Origin: Bacillota bacterium
Lineage (GTDB): Bacteria > Bacillota > Sulfobacillia > Symbiobacteriales > Symbiobacteriaceae
Direction: 5' to 3'
Assembly (NCBI GenBank): GCA_028287415.1
Contig: JAQBPS010000271.1
Location: 1 to 8,442, forward strand
Length of the DNA stretch: 8,442 nucleotides
Below are positions 1-6,133 of the stretch, one piece after another; position 1 is the first letter of the stretch; every line of letters starts with the position of its first letter. The position numbers and the translations under genes are program-made. The notes beneath the pieces are model-generated. The model saw only the letters and a program-made list of their open reading frames with translations, had not been told where the DNA came from and ran no database searches.

Positions 1-56
1 GCGGGGTCAGTATGGCCCCGTTGGCTGCCACGCATTCCTGCCCAGTCAATTTTCAT
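1..56 (-). CDS. Possible start of a small unidentified ORF, cut by the window edge
   Basis: On the minus strand an ATG at 56-54 opens a frame with no stop through the 18 codons left in the window. A purine-rich GAGGGGGG (67-74) lies 10 nt upstream, slightly far for a ribosome binding site. The visible peptide (MKIDWAGMRGS...) matches no family I recognise; in particular it does not look like YaaL or BofA, which follow recR in Bacillus. Codon use is mixed and less GC-rich at third positions than the neighbours. It lies downstream of the recR terminator and would need its own promoter. This may be a chance ORF. Confidence 0.18.
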   Translation of the reverse strand, partial: MKIDWAGMRGSQRGHTDP

Positions 57-105
57 CAGACAACAACCCCCCTCGCGGAAAGGTATGAGGGCCTTGTCCG
101 CTTAT

Positions 106-119
106 GACTGTTAACAGTC
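106..119. repeat. Perfect 14-bp palindrome downstream of recR
   Basis: The sequence gactgttaacagtc is a perfect inverted repeat with no spacer. It lies between the recR terminator and the possible ORF at the window edge. As RNA it would form only a 5-bp stem with a UUAA loop and it has no U-tract, so it is not a terminator. A binding site for a dimeric regulator is one possible reading, but there is no direct support, and a 14-bp palindrome can arise by chance. Confidence 0.4.
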
Positions 120-144
120 TTGACCGGGGGCTGTTCACGCAAAC

Positions 145-175
145 AAAAAAAGGCGCCGCTAGATCTCGCGGCGCC
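145..175 (-). terminator. Intrinsic terminator of the tadA/dnaX-ebfC-recR block
   Basis: Read on the minus strand, an 8-bp GC-only stem (GGCGCCGC paired with GCGGCGCC, 168-175 and 152-159) encloses an 8-nt loop and is followed directly by seven Ts (151-145). The recR stop codon (161-159) lies in the loop and the first base of the 3' arm, and the last recR codons form the 5' arm. Termination is therefore built into the end of the gene. The structure is a textbook rho-independent terminator. Confidence 0.93.
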
Positions 176-755
176 CCTCCAGGGCTTTGGCCAATGTCAC
201 TTCGTCCACGTATTCCAGGTCGCCGCCCATGGGCAGGCCTCTCGCAATACGCGTCACCTTAACGCCCAGCGGCTTGATATACCGGGCAATGTACATGGCC
301 GTGGTCTCCCCCTCCGTGTTGGGGTTCGTGCAGAGAATGACCTCGGTGACCTGCCCGTCGCCCAGGCGGGACATCAACTCCCGCACCCGGATGTCGTCAA
401 TGCCGACGCCTTCCATGGGATTTAGTGCACCGTGCAGCACGTGATACAAGCCCTAGAACTCTCGGGTCTTCTCCATTGCAACCACGTCGCGGGGCTCCTG
501 TACGACGCAAATCGCACTATGATCCCGGGCGCCGTTGCTGCAAATACTGCACGGGTCCTGATCTGTGAGGTTGCAGCAAACCGAGCAGTAACGGACCTTG
601 TCACGGGCTTCAATGATCGATGCCGCTATCTTTTCAACCACGGGTTTATCCATATGCAATAGATGGAATGCCAGCCGCTGCGCCGTTTTTGGGCCAATGC
701 CGGGCAGCTTTGTCAGCTCTTCGATCAGCCGGGCGATCGGCTCCGCGTAGTACAT
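159..755 (-). pseudogene. recR: Recombination mediator RecR, interrupted by an in-frame amber codon
   Basis: RecR works with RecO (and RecF) to load RecA on SSB-coated single-stranded DNA during gap repair. The frame holds 198 codons, the same length as Bacillus RecR. In order it shows a helix-hairpin-helix (LPGIGPKTAQRLAF, residues 17-30), a four-cysteine zinc finger (C57, C60, C69, C72), a Toprim domain starting near residue 80 (CVVQEPRD, E87) and a Walker-B-like C-terminus ([16 protein letters not shown]). Codon 101 (455-453) is TAG, between EKTREF and GLYHVLHG, where homologues have an ordinary residue such as Asn. The frame is the same on both sides, so this is a substitution, not a frameshift. 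The second ATG (755) is chosen as start because GAGAGGG (762-768) lies 6 nt before it but directly abuts the ATG at 761. Unless read through or a base-call error, the product is a 100-residue N-terminal piece. A TTG at 449-447, just after the amber, could restart the C-terminal half. Confidence 0.9.
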
Positions 756-761
756 AAGCAT

Positions 762-768
762 CCCTCTC
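762..768 (-). promoter_or_regulatory. recR ribosome binding site that decides the start
   Basis: GAGAGGG on the minus strand lies 6 nt before the ATG at 755 and 0 nt before the ATG at 761. The downstream ATG is therefore preferred, giving an N-terminus of MYYAEPI that matches the family. Confidence 0.7.
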
Positions 769-776
769 AGATAAGC

Positions 777-805
777 GAGCCCCTCGCCTCAGGCATGAGG
801 GGCTC
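777..805 (-). other. Long bulged hairpin between ebfC and recR
   Basis: On the minus strand GAGCCCCTC pairs perfectly over 9 bp with GAGGGGCTC. Inside, after an AT bulge, GCC pairs with GGC around a TGA loop, giving about 12 bp in total. No T-tract follows on either strand, so it is not a standard terminator. It lies between the ebfC stop (831) and the recR ribosome binding site (768), within the 75-bp gap. It may be an mRNA processing or stabilising element, or a weak attenuator that lowers recR expression relative to dnaX-ebfC. That role is inference. Confidence 0.6.
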
Positions 806-830
806 TTGATTGCATGGAGTCCGGCCGTTC

Positions 831-1160
831 CTAGAACAGGCCGGGGATCTTGGGCATGCCGCCGGGCATGACCCGCTTCATTTCGGCCTCGGCCATTTCC
901 TCAGCCTTCTTCATGCCCTCGCTGATGGCGGCAATGATGAGATCCTGAAGCATCTCAACATCTTCAGGATCCACCACTTCCTTCGACAGGGTGATGGCCT
1001 GGATCCGCCGGTCGCCAGTCACGACTACCTTGACCGCGCCGCCACCAGCGCCGGCCTCCACCGTCTTCAGGGCGATTTCCTCCTGCGCCTTGGTCATCTG
1101 CTGCTGCATCTTCTGGACCTGCTTCATCATCTGCTGCATATTGCCACCGCCAGGAATCAT
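831..1160 (-). CDS. ebfC: YbaB/EbfC family nucleoid-associated protein
   Basis: This is a 109-residue DNA-binding protein of the YbaB/EbfC family (YaaK in Bacillus), which forms dimers and binds DNA; its precise cellular role is still unsettled. The sequence shows the usual Met/Gln/Lys-rich N-terminal helix (MQQMMKQVQKMQQQMTKAQEE), the central beta segment (VKVVVTGDRRIQAITL), a C-terminal helix (LQDLIIAAISEGMKKAEEMA) and a Gly/Pro/Met-rich tail ending PKIPGLF. Length is normal. The ATG at 1160 overlaps the dnaX stop in an ATGA arrangement (1157-1160). A strong GAGGAGGG (1167-1174) lies 6 nt upstream within the last dnaX codons, so translation is probably coupled. The dnaX-ebfC-recR order is conserved widely in bacteria. 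The stop codon is TAG, relevant to the amber codon in recR. Confidence 0.96.
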   Translation of the reverse strand: MIPGGGNMQQMMKQVQKMQQQMTKAQEEIALKTVEAGAGGGAVKVVVTGDRRIQAITLSKEVVDPEDVEMLQDLIIAAISEGMKKAEEMAEAEMKRVMPGGMPKIPGLF

Positions 1161-2836
1161 TTCGAGCCCTCCTCTTTGATTTCATGGACGAGTTCCTTGG
1201 GGAAAACACTTTCGGCAATATCGACCAGGCTGCGCTCAGCCGTGGGCGCACCGGCAGCCGGAGCGGCCACGGTACCGGGATCGGGTTTGGCTGCCGGATC
1301 GTCCGGACCCACAGGGTGAACCTCGATGTCCGGGAGCCCCACCTTGGCGAGCGCCTTTTCGATAATCGCTTGATCAGGACCTCGCTTGAGCAGTCCGGCA
1401 AACGCCACGTTCGGCGCGACGAGCACCAGCATGTTGCCACGCAGGCGCCCGATCTTGGCCTGGGTCAACAAGCTGTATGTGCTGGGGCGGGCCCGCTTGA
1501 CCAGATCGAGCACGTCCTCCCAGGCCTGGACGACCCGTTCGACCCCTTCGCCGGAGGGGGCGAGCGCAGCAGCTGGCGAGTCCGGGGGCGCCGCTTGTGG
1601 CGTTTCGGCACCCTCCGGTGCTGCCACGGCCGTCGCCGGCAGAGCCCCACCCACAATGGGCCGCGCCGCCGGGGGCGCCACCCCGGGCTGCTTCCGCGGC
1701 GGTGGCGGTGCGGCAGCCGCCTCAGGTGCCGCCTCGGCCATTTGGCCCGTATAGAGTCCTGCCAGCCGGATCAGTCCGACCTCGACCAACAGCCGCGGCG
1801 ACGAAGTGAACCGGAGGTCATTCTCCAACTGCGCAAACAGACGAATGCCGGCCAGGATCTTCTCCTGGGGCAGCGTCGCGGCCTGTTCCTTCAGCGCTGC
1901 CAGGGACTGCGCAGGCAGGTCCAGGGCCGCACCGCCCGCATCCACCTTGAGCAGCAGCATGTCGCGCATGTGGCCCAGGTAATCCCGTACCAGCTGGCGA
2001 AGGTCCTTGCCCTGCCGGACCAATCCGTCCAGCAGCATCAGGGCGGCGCCGACGTCGCCCCCGGTGAGGGCTTCGTCAAGCTTCAGGAAATCCTCCAGCG
2101 GCGCAGATCCCAGCACATGCAGCGTATCGTCCAGGGTGATTTGCACACCGTCGGCGTATGCCATCACCTGGTCGAGCAGCGACAGTGCGTCGCGCATGCC
2201 GCCCTCAGCCTGGCGGGCGATTGCCGCGAGCGCATCCTCCGTTATCTGCAGCTGGTACTTCGCACCGACTTCCCGGAGGCGCTCCACGATCTCCTGGCTG
2301 GATAGCCGGTGGTACTCGAAGCTCTGGCAACGTGAAATGATCGTGACTGGCAGCTTATGCTTTTCGGTGGTCGCCAGTACGAAGATCACATGGTCGGGGG
2401 GCTCCTCAAGTGTCTTGAGCAACGCATTGAAGGCCGGTTCCGACAGCATATGCACTTCATCGACAATGTAGACCTTAAACTTCAAATCTGCGGGTGCATA
2501 CTTTACCTTGTCGCGCAGATCGCGGATTTCATCGATGCCGCGGTTCGAGGCCGCATCGATCTCGATGACATCCATCGTCTCACCGGAGATGATGCTGCGG
2601 CAGGCAGCGCACTCGTTGCAGGGTTCGCCGTCCTGCGGATTCAGACAGTTGATCGCTTTGGCCAGCAGCCGGGCCACAGTCGTCTTCCCGGTGCCCCTGG
2701 GGCCGGACAGCAGGTAGGCGTGGTGCAAACGATTGGTGACCAGTGCGTTGCGCAGCGTGCGGGTGATATGCTGCTGCCCGACGACGTCCGCAAAGCGCTG
2801 GGGACGAAACTCCCGGTAAAGGGCAAGATGGGCCAC
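1157..2836 (-). CDS. dnaX: DNA polymerase III subunit tau/gamma (DnaX)
   Basis: DnaX is the ATPase of the clamp loader that places the beta clamp on primed DNA and links polymerase cores at the fork. Numbering from the ATG at 2842, it has a Walker A (GPRGTGKTT, 47-55), four zinc-binding cysteines (C66, C75, C78, C81), a Walker B (VYIVDEVH, about 124-131), an SRC motif at 170-172 and sensor 2 (GGMRDAL, 214-220). A third helical domain follows to about 370, then an Ala/Pro-rich linker (about 370-430) and a tau-like C-terminal region to residue 561. A second Ala/Pro-rich stretch lies near 515-540. The GTG at 2836 is the preferred start: AGGAG (2845-2849) is 8 nt from it but only 2 nt from the ATG at 2842, and it yields MAHLALYREFRPQ. 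I see no A-AAA-AAG slippery heptamer, so a frameshifted gamma form is not indicated. The stop overlaps ebfC by 4 bp. Confidence 0.97.
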   Translation of the reverse strand: MAHLALYREFRPQRFADVVGQQHITRTLRNALVTNRLHHAYLLSGPRGTGKTTVARLLAKAINCLNPQDGEPCNECAACRSIISGETMDVIEIDAASNRGIDEIRDLRDKVKYAPADLKFKVYIVDEVHMLSEPAFNALLKTLEEPPDHVIFVLATTEKHKLPVTIISRCQSFEYHRLSSQEIVERLREVGAKYQLQITEDALAAIARQAEGGMRDALSLLDQVMAYADGVQITLDDTLHVLGSAPLEDFLKLDEALTGGDVGAALMLLDGLVRQGKDLRQLVRDYLGHMRDMLLLKVDAGGAALDLPAQSLAALKEQAATLPQEKILAGIRLFAQLENDLRFTSSPRLLVEVGLIRLAGLYTGQMAEAAPEAAAAPPPPRKQPGVAPPAARPIVGGALPATAVAAPEGAETPQAAPPDSPAAALAPSGEGVERVVQAWEDVLDLVKRARPSTYSLLTQAKIGRLRGNMLVLVAPNVAFAGLLKRGPDQAIIEKALAKVGLPDIEVHPVGPDDPAAKPDPGTVAAPAAGAPTAERSLVDIAESVFPKELVHEIKEEGSK

Positions 2837-2844
2837 GGGCATCG

Positions 2845-2849
2845 CTCCT
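2845..2849 (-). promoter_or_regulatory. dnaX ribosome binding site
   Basis: AGGAG on the minus strand lies 8 nt before the GTG at 2836 and 2 nt before the ATG at 2842. Only the GTG has normal spacing, so the ATG is probably not the initiation codon. Confidence 0.6.
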
Positions 2850-2937
2850 GTCTACTTGCAAGCGGTCGCGTGAACGGCGCTTGCGCCGGGGCCGCAGCCA
2901 ATGACTGCGTCCTGCCGAGTTGGACTAGCCCTACACC

Positions 2938-2943
2938 ATTCTA
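2938..2943 (-). promoter_or_regulatory. Candidate -10 element for dnaX
   Basis: TAGAAT matches 5 of 6 bases of the sigma-A -10 consensus. It lies 45 nt after the tadA stop and would give a leader of about 95 nt before dnaX. No recognisable -35 hexamer is found 16-18 nt upstream and there is no TGn extension, so support is weak. dnaX could equally be read from the tadA promoter, since no terminator separates them. Confidence 0.25.
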
Positions 2944-2988
2944 CCCGCGATGGCTGATTCCCTCTCGTGGACTCGGTGCACGCGGTCG

Positions 2989-3456
2989 TTATACCGGATC
3001 CTGTGTCGACTTCCGGCGGGACCGGAAGAACGTGCGCATGAGCTGACTGCACTCTTCCGCCAGCACGCCGGCCGTCACCGCCATGCGGTGATTCAGTCCC
3101 GGGTTCTGCACAATTTCGAGCAGGGAACGGTCCGCCCAGCCCTTGGGATCCGCTGCCCCATAGACCAGGTGGTCAATCCGGCTCTGGACGAGGGCGCCGG
3201 CACACATGGGGCAGGGCTCGATGGTGACGTACAGGGTACAGCCCGCCAGGCGCCACCCCTGGATGTGCTGCCCCGCCTGGCGGATCGCAAGCACTTCCGC
3301 ATGGGCCGTGGCGTCATGGGCGATTTCCCGCAGGTTGTGGGTGCGGGCGATGATCACGCCATCCCGGACGATGACGGCGCCGATGGGGACTTCGCCGGCC
3401 TCGCCGGCGACCACCGCTTCGGTAAGTGCTTCGCGCATGAATGCTTCGTGTGTCAT
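2989..3456 (-). CDS. tadA: tRNA-specific adenosine deaminase TadA
   Basis: TadA converts adenosine 34 to inosine in the anticodon of tRNA-Arg(ACG), letting it read several CGN codons. The 155-residue protein carries the cytidine/deoxycytidylate deaminase signature: HAE (H52, E54; zinc ligand and proton shuttle) and PCPMC (C82, C85; zinc ligands). Around these are the usual VPIGAVIV and the TadA-type C-terminus (LNHRMAVTAGVLAEECSQLM...FF). The ATG at 3456 gives an N-terminus (MTHEAFMREAL) that aligns well with the family, but it has almost no ribosome binding site. An ATG at 3438 (MREALTEA) is an alternative. A promoter just upstream would place the transcript start at the first ATG, suggesting leaderless translation. 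The gene follows the tRNA-Ser terminator and precedes dnaX, as in Bacillus, although the SRP RNA gene found there between tadA and dnaX is not seen. Confidence 0.96.
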   Translation of the reverse strand: MTHEAFMREALTEAVVAGEAGEVPIGAVIVRDGVIIARTHNLREIAHDATAHAEVLAIRQAGQHIQGWRLAGCTLYVTIEPCPMCAGALVQSRIDHLVYGAADPKGWADRSLLEIVQNPGLNHRMAVTAGVLAEECSQLMRTFFRSRRKSTQDPV

Positions 3457-3462
3457 GCCTGG

Positions 3463-3491
3463 ATGGTAGCATGTTTAGCTGGTCCCGGCAA
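3463..3491 (-). promoter_or_regulatory. Candidate sigma-A promoter of tadA (extended -10)
   Basis: The minus strand shows TTGCCG (3491-3486) as -35, a 17-nt spacer, and TACCAT (3468-3463) as -10 preceded by TGC, an extended -10 motif. Each hexamer matches 4 of 6 consensus bases. The start point about 7 nt after the -10 is the A of the tadA ATG. The element sits directly after the upstream terminator, where a new promoter is needed. Support is from pattern only. Confidence 0.5.
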
Positions 3492-3521
3492 ACAAAATAG
3501 GCAGGTCCAAGTGGACCTGCC
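3491..3521 (-). terminator. Intrinsic terminator after tRNA-Ser
   Basis: On the minus strand GGCAGGTCC and GGACCTGCC form a perfect 9-bp stem (3521-3513 and 3508-3500) around a 4-nt ACTT loop, followed by the T-rich TATTTTGTT. It lies 15 nt beyond the encoded CCA end. It is the first convincing terminator after the 8442 end and so probably ends both the tRNA transcript and read-through from serS. Confidence 0.9.
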
Positions 3522-3536
3522 CTGCATCTGTTTATT

Positions 3537-3627
<91 letters not shown>

Positions 3628-3643
3628 ACGCTGCCGCTATATG

Positions 3644-3672
3644 AGTTTACACAAGCGAACAGCCCGATGCAA
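3644..3672 (-). promoter_or_regulatory. Candidate promoter of tRNA-Ser
   Basis: The minus strand has TTGCAT (3672-3667), a 17-nt spacer and TAAACT (3649-3644). The -10 matches 4 of 6 and the -35 3 of 6 consensus bases. The implied start point near 3637 lies about 10 nt before the mature tRNA 5' end. No terminator separates serS from the tRNA, so read-through from serS is an equal alternative. Confidence 0.4.
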
Positions 3673-3699
3673 GAACGAAATGGTGGAGGCGTTTCCAGT

Positions 3700-4965
3700 T
3701 CAGTCCCGGATGACGTCGCGGCCAGTGTACGGCCGGAGCACTGCGGGCACCGTCACGGTACCGTCTTCGTTCTGGTAGTTCTCCAAAATCGCAGCCAACG
3801 TCCGGCCGACAGCCAGTCCCGAGCCGTTGAGCGTGTGCACGAACTCAAGCTTGCCGCTTTCCGCCCGGTAGCGGATATTCGCCCGGCGGGCCTGGAAGTC
3901 ACTCATGTTCGAGCAGCTGGAGATCTCCACATAGCGCCCGTAGCTTGGCATCCAGACCTCGAGGTCGAACTTCTTGTACTGGCCGAAGCCCATGTCGCCG
4001 GTGCACATCAGCAGCTTGTGGTAGGGCAGCTCAAGCGCCTGGAGAATCGCCTCGGCGCTGGTGGTGATGGCCTCGAGGGCCTCAGCACTCTCCTCCGGCC
4101 GGGTGAACTGGATCATCTCGACCTTCTCAAAATAGTGCTGCCGGATGAGCCCACGGGTATCACGGCCCGCTGAGCCGGCCTCCGAGCGGAACGAGCCGCT
4201 GTAGCCAACGTACTTGAGCGGCAGCTGCCCTGCGTCGAGGATCTCGTCCCGATGCATGTTGATCAGCGGCACCTCAGCCGTGGATGCCAGGTGATAGTCC
4301 GTGCCGGCCAGCGAGAAGACGTCCTCCCGAAACTTCGGGAACTGGCCGCTGCCGTAGTAGCTGGCGGTATTGATGATCACCGGGGGCAGGACCTCCCGGT
4401 ACCCGTTGTCGATGTGAACGTTCAGGAAGTACGACACCAGCGCCCGGCTCAGCCTTGCAATACCGCCCTTGACGAACGTAAACCGCGAACCGGTCACTTT
4501 CGCGGCCCGCTCGAAGTCCAGGCCGTCCAGGCCGACGCCGACCTCCCAATGGGGCTTGGGTGCGAAGGCGAACGCCCGCGGGGCACCCCACTGGGCGACC
4601 TCCACGTTGTCGTTCTCATCCCGGCCGACGGGCGCCTCGGGGCTGGGGATGTTCGGGAGTGTGTACATGAGGGCCTGAAGCTCCTCCTCCACCTCCCGGA
4701 CCCGCTCATCCAGCGCCTTGATCCGCTCACCGATGTCGCCCATCTCCGCGATCACAGCGCTCGCATCCTGGCCCTGCTTCTTGAGCGCCCCGACCTGCTT
4801 GGACACCTCGTTGCGTTTGGCCTTGAGCTGCTCCACCTCGTTCAGGATCTGCCGGCGCTCCACATCAAGCGCCAGAATCCGGTCCAGATCCACAGTGACA
4901 CCCTTGTTAACCAGGGCCTCCCGGACAACGTCCGGGTTTTGCCGGACAAATTTAAGGTCCAACAT
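3700..4965 (-). CDS. serS: Seryl-tRNA synthetase
   Basis: SerS activates serine with ATP and attaches it to tRNA-Ser in the cytoplasm. At 421 residues it is close to the usual length. Residues about 30-105 form the charged antiparallel coiled-coil arm that grips the long variable arm of tRNA-Ser. The class II catalytic core follows: motif 1 around 171-200 ([11 protein letters not shown]), the TAE serine-binding motif at 229-231, motif 2 from 259 (FRSEAG...[11 protein letters not shown]260 and E262) and motif 3 at about 381-397 ([17 protein letters not shown]388). The ATG at 4965 has AAGGGGGT (4973-4980) 7 nt upstream and overlaps the end of mtnA by 14 bp, so its translation depends at least partly on mtnA being read. 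I see no T-box leader, which often precedes serS in Firmicutes; the operon position leaves no room for one directly upstream. Confidence 0.98.
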   Translation of the reverse strand: MLDLKFVRQNPDVVREALVNKGVTVDLDRILALDVERRQILNEVEQLKAKRNEVSKQVGALKKQGQDASAVIAEMGDIGERIKALDERVREVEEELQALMYTLPNIPSPEAPVGRDENDNVEVAQWGAPRAFAFAPKPHWEVGVGLDGLDFERAAKVTGSRFTFVKGGIARLSRALVSYFLNVHIDNGYREVLPPVIINTASYYGSGQFPKFREDVFSLAGTDYHLASTAEVPLINMHRDEILDAGQLPLKYVGYSGSFRSEAGSAGRDTRGLIRQHYFEKVEMIQFTRPEESAEALEAITTSAEAILQALELPYHKLLMCTGDMGFGQYKKFDLEVWMPSYGRYVEISSCSNMSDFQARRANIRYRAESGKLEFVHTLNGSGLAVGRTLAAILENYQNEDGTVTVPAVLRPYTGRDVIRD

Positions 4966-6007
4966 TTTGATTACCCCCTTGGAGCAGACGCTTCAGATTT
5001 ACCGGGAAAGGCGGATAGGCAATGCCCGCTTCGGTGATGATGCCGGTGATATACTTCGCCGGCGTCACATCGAAGGCCGGGTTGGCCACCCCGATGCCCT
5101 CCGGGGCAATCCGCACGCCCCCAATGTGGGTGACCTCCTCGTGATTCCGCTCTTCAATTTCGATCTCATCGCCCGACGCGATCGCCAGGTCGACCGTGCT
5201 GGTCGGTGCCACCACGTAGAACGGAATGCCGTGCTCCTTCGCCAGAACGGCCACGCCGTAGGTGCCGATTTTGTTGGCCGTGTCGCCGTTGGTGGCAATC
5301 CGGTCGGCGCCCACGAAGCAGATCTGGATATTGCCCAGGCGCATCATGTGTGCGGCCATGTTGTCGGTGATCAGCGTGGCGGGAATACCGAAGTGGACGC
5401 ACTCCCAGGCTGTCAGCCGGGAGCCCTGGAGCACGGGCCGGGTCTCATCCACGTACACGTGGATCTGCTTGCCGTGCTCATGCGCCATGCGAATCACACC
5501 GAGGGCGGTGCCGTAGTCCACGGTGGCCAGTGAACCGGTGTTGCAGTGCGTGAGAATGCCGGCTCCGTCAGCGACCAGCGCCTGGCCGAACTCCGCCATC
5601 CGCTTGTTCGTGGCCACATCCGCCTCGGCCATGCCGACCGCGAAGTGGTAGAGCGCGTCCGCAGCATCCTCAGGCGGACGGCCCTGCTGGGTGGCAGCAA
5701 AGTCCATTACCTTCTGGATCGCCCAGAACAGATTGACCGCGGTGGGGCGGGTCGCGCGCAGTTCAGCCGCGGCGGACTCCAGCCCGGCCCGGAACTCGGG
5801 CTCTGACCGGTCCTTCAGCGCCTGGGCCGCGAGGGCAAGCCCGCCCGCAGCCGCCACCCCGATGGCAGGAGCGCCGCGGACGGCGAGGGTCTTGATGGCC
5901 TCCCCCACCTCATGGTAGTCACGGCACGCCATGACCACCAGCTCATTGGGCAGCCGCCGCTGGTCGATCAGGCGGACGTTTTCCCGTGACAGTTCCACCG
6001 TGCGCAT
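4952..6007 (-). CDS. mtnA: S-methyl-5-thioribose-1-phosphate isomerase (MtnA)
   Basis: MtnA isomerises methylthioribose-1-phosphate to methylthioribulose-1-phosphate in the methionine salvage pathway that recycles methylthioadenosine. The 351-residue protein is close to the Bacillus enzyme in length. It has the substrate-phosphate motif RGAPAIG (44-50), the catalytic cysteine in HCNTGSLAT (C155), the VDETRP segment (186-191), the catalytic aspartate in [17 protein letters not shown] (D235) and the terminal PAFDVTP region. It belongs to the aIF-2B-like isomerase family; the Cys and Asp pair favours MtnA over the eIF2B regulatory subunits. The ATG at 6007 gives MRTVELS, as in the family. GGGAG (6018-6022) lies 10 nt upstream, rather far. 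An in-frame ATG at 6124 would add 39 residues of poor character and is rejected. No other salvage genes are visible. It overlaps serS by 14 bp. Confidence 0.95.
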   Translation of the reverse strand: MRTVELSRENVRLIDQRRLPNELVVMACRDYHEVGEAIKTLAVRGAPAIGVAAAGGLALAAQALKDRSEPEFRAGLESAAAELRATRPTAVNLFWAIQKVMDFAATQQGRPPEDAADALYHFAVGMAEADVATNKRMAEFGQALVADGAGILTHCNTGSLATVDYGTALGVIRMAHEHGKQIHVYVDETRPVLQGSRLTAWECVHFGIPATLITDNMAAHMMRLGNIQICFVGADRIATNGDTANKIGTYGVAVLAKEHGIPFYVVAPTSTVDLAIASGDEIEIEERNHEEVTHIGGVRIAPEGIGVANPAFDVTPAKYITGIITEAGIAYPPFPVNLKRLLQGGNQNVGP

Positions 6008-6043
6008 AGGGCAGGGTCTCCCTTCCTCTGAGTCTGCTATCTC

Positions 6044-6075
6044 GGTATGCTGTCCCCCTACAGGGGCACGCATCC
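6044..6075 (-). other. Structured leader ahead of mtnA
   Basis: In the 126-bp serA-mtnA gap the minus strand can form an imperfect hairpin: GGATGC pairs with GCAT and CC (one extra A), then after an internal loop CCCC pairs with GGGG around TGTA. There is no T-tract, so it does not look like a terminator. I looked for S-box (SAM-I) and T-box conserved blocks here and found none. It could be a regulatory leader for mtnA-serS or only GC-driven pairing. Confidence 0.35.
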
Positions 6076-6133
6076 GAAGGTGCCAAAACAGCCGACTTCC
6101 GAGGTTCGCCGCCCCACCGGTCAAGTCCTGCCG

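Noticed and set aside
453..455. Pyrrolysine or global UAG recoding to explain the recR amber
   Set aside because: RecR is not a known recoded protein, no pyl genes are visible, and two TAG codons act as natural stops in neighbouring genes. Not excluded for the genome as a whole.
159..761. Frameshift as the cause of the broken recR
   Set aside because: Both halves are in the same frame: TAG at 455-453 is followed by GGC and TTG in phase, so no insertion or deletion is needed.
777..805. Intrinsic terminator between ebfC and recR
   Set aside because: The stem is strong but no T-tract follows on either strand.
1184..2305. 373-codon plus-strand open frame opposite dnaX
   Set aside because: Antisense to dnaX, with Arg/Gln-rich low-complexity product and no domain; a shadow of the GC-rich coding strand.
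1157..2836. Programmed frameshift in dnaX giving gamma
   Set aside because: No A-AAA-AAG or similar slippery heptamer is present in the frame; the few AAAA runs are not in slippery phase.
6008..6124. 39-residue N-terminal extension of MtnA from the ATG at 6124
   Set aside because: The family starts at the MRTVELS equivalent, and the extension has no conserved character and contains the leader hairpin and ribosome binding site.
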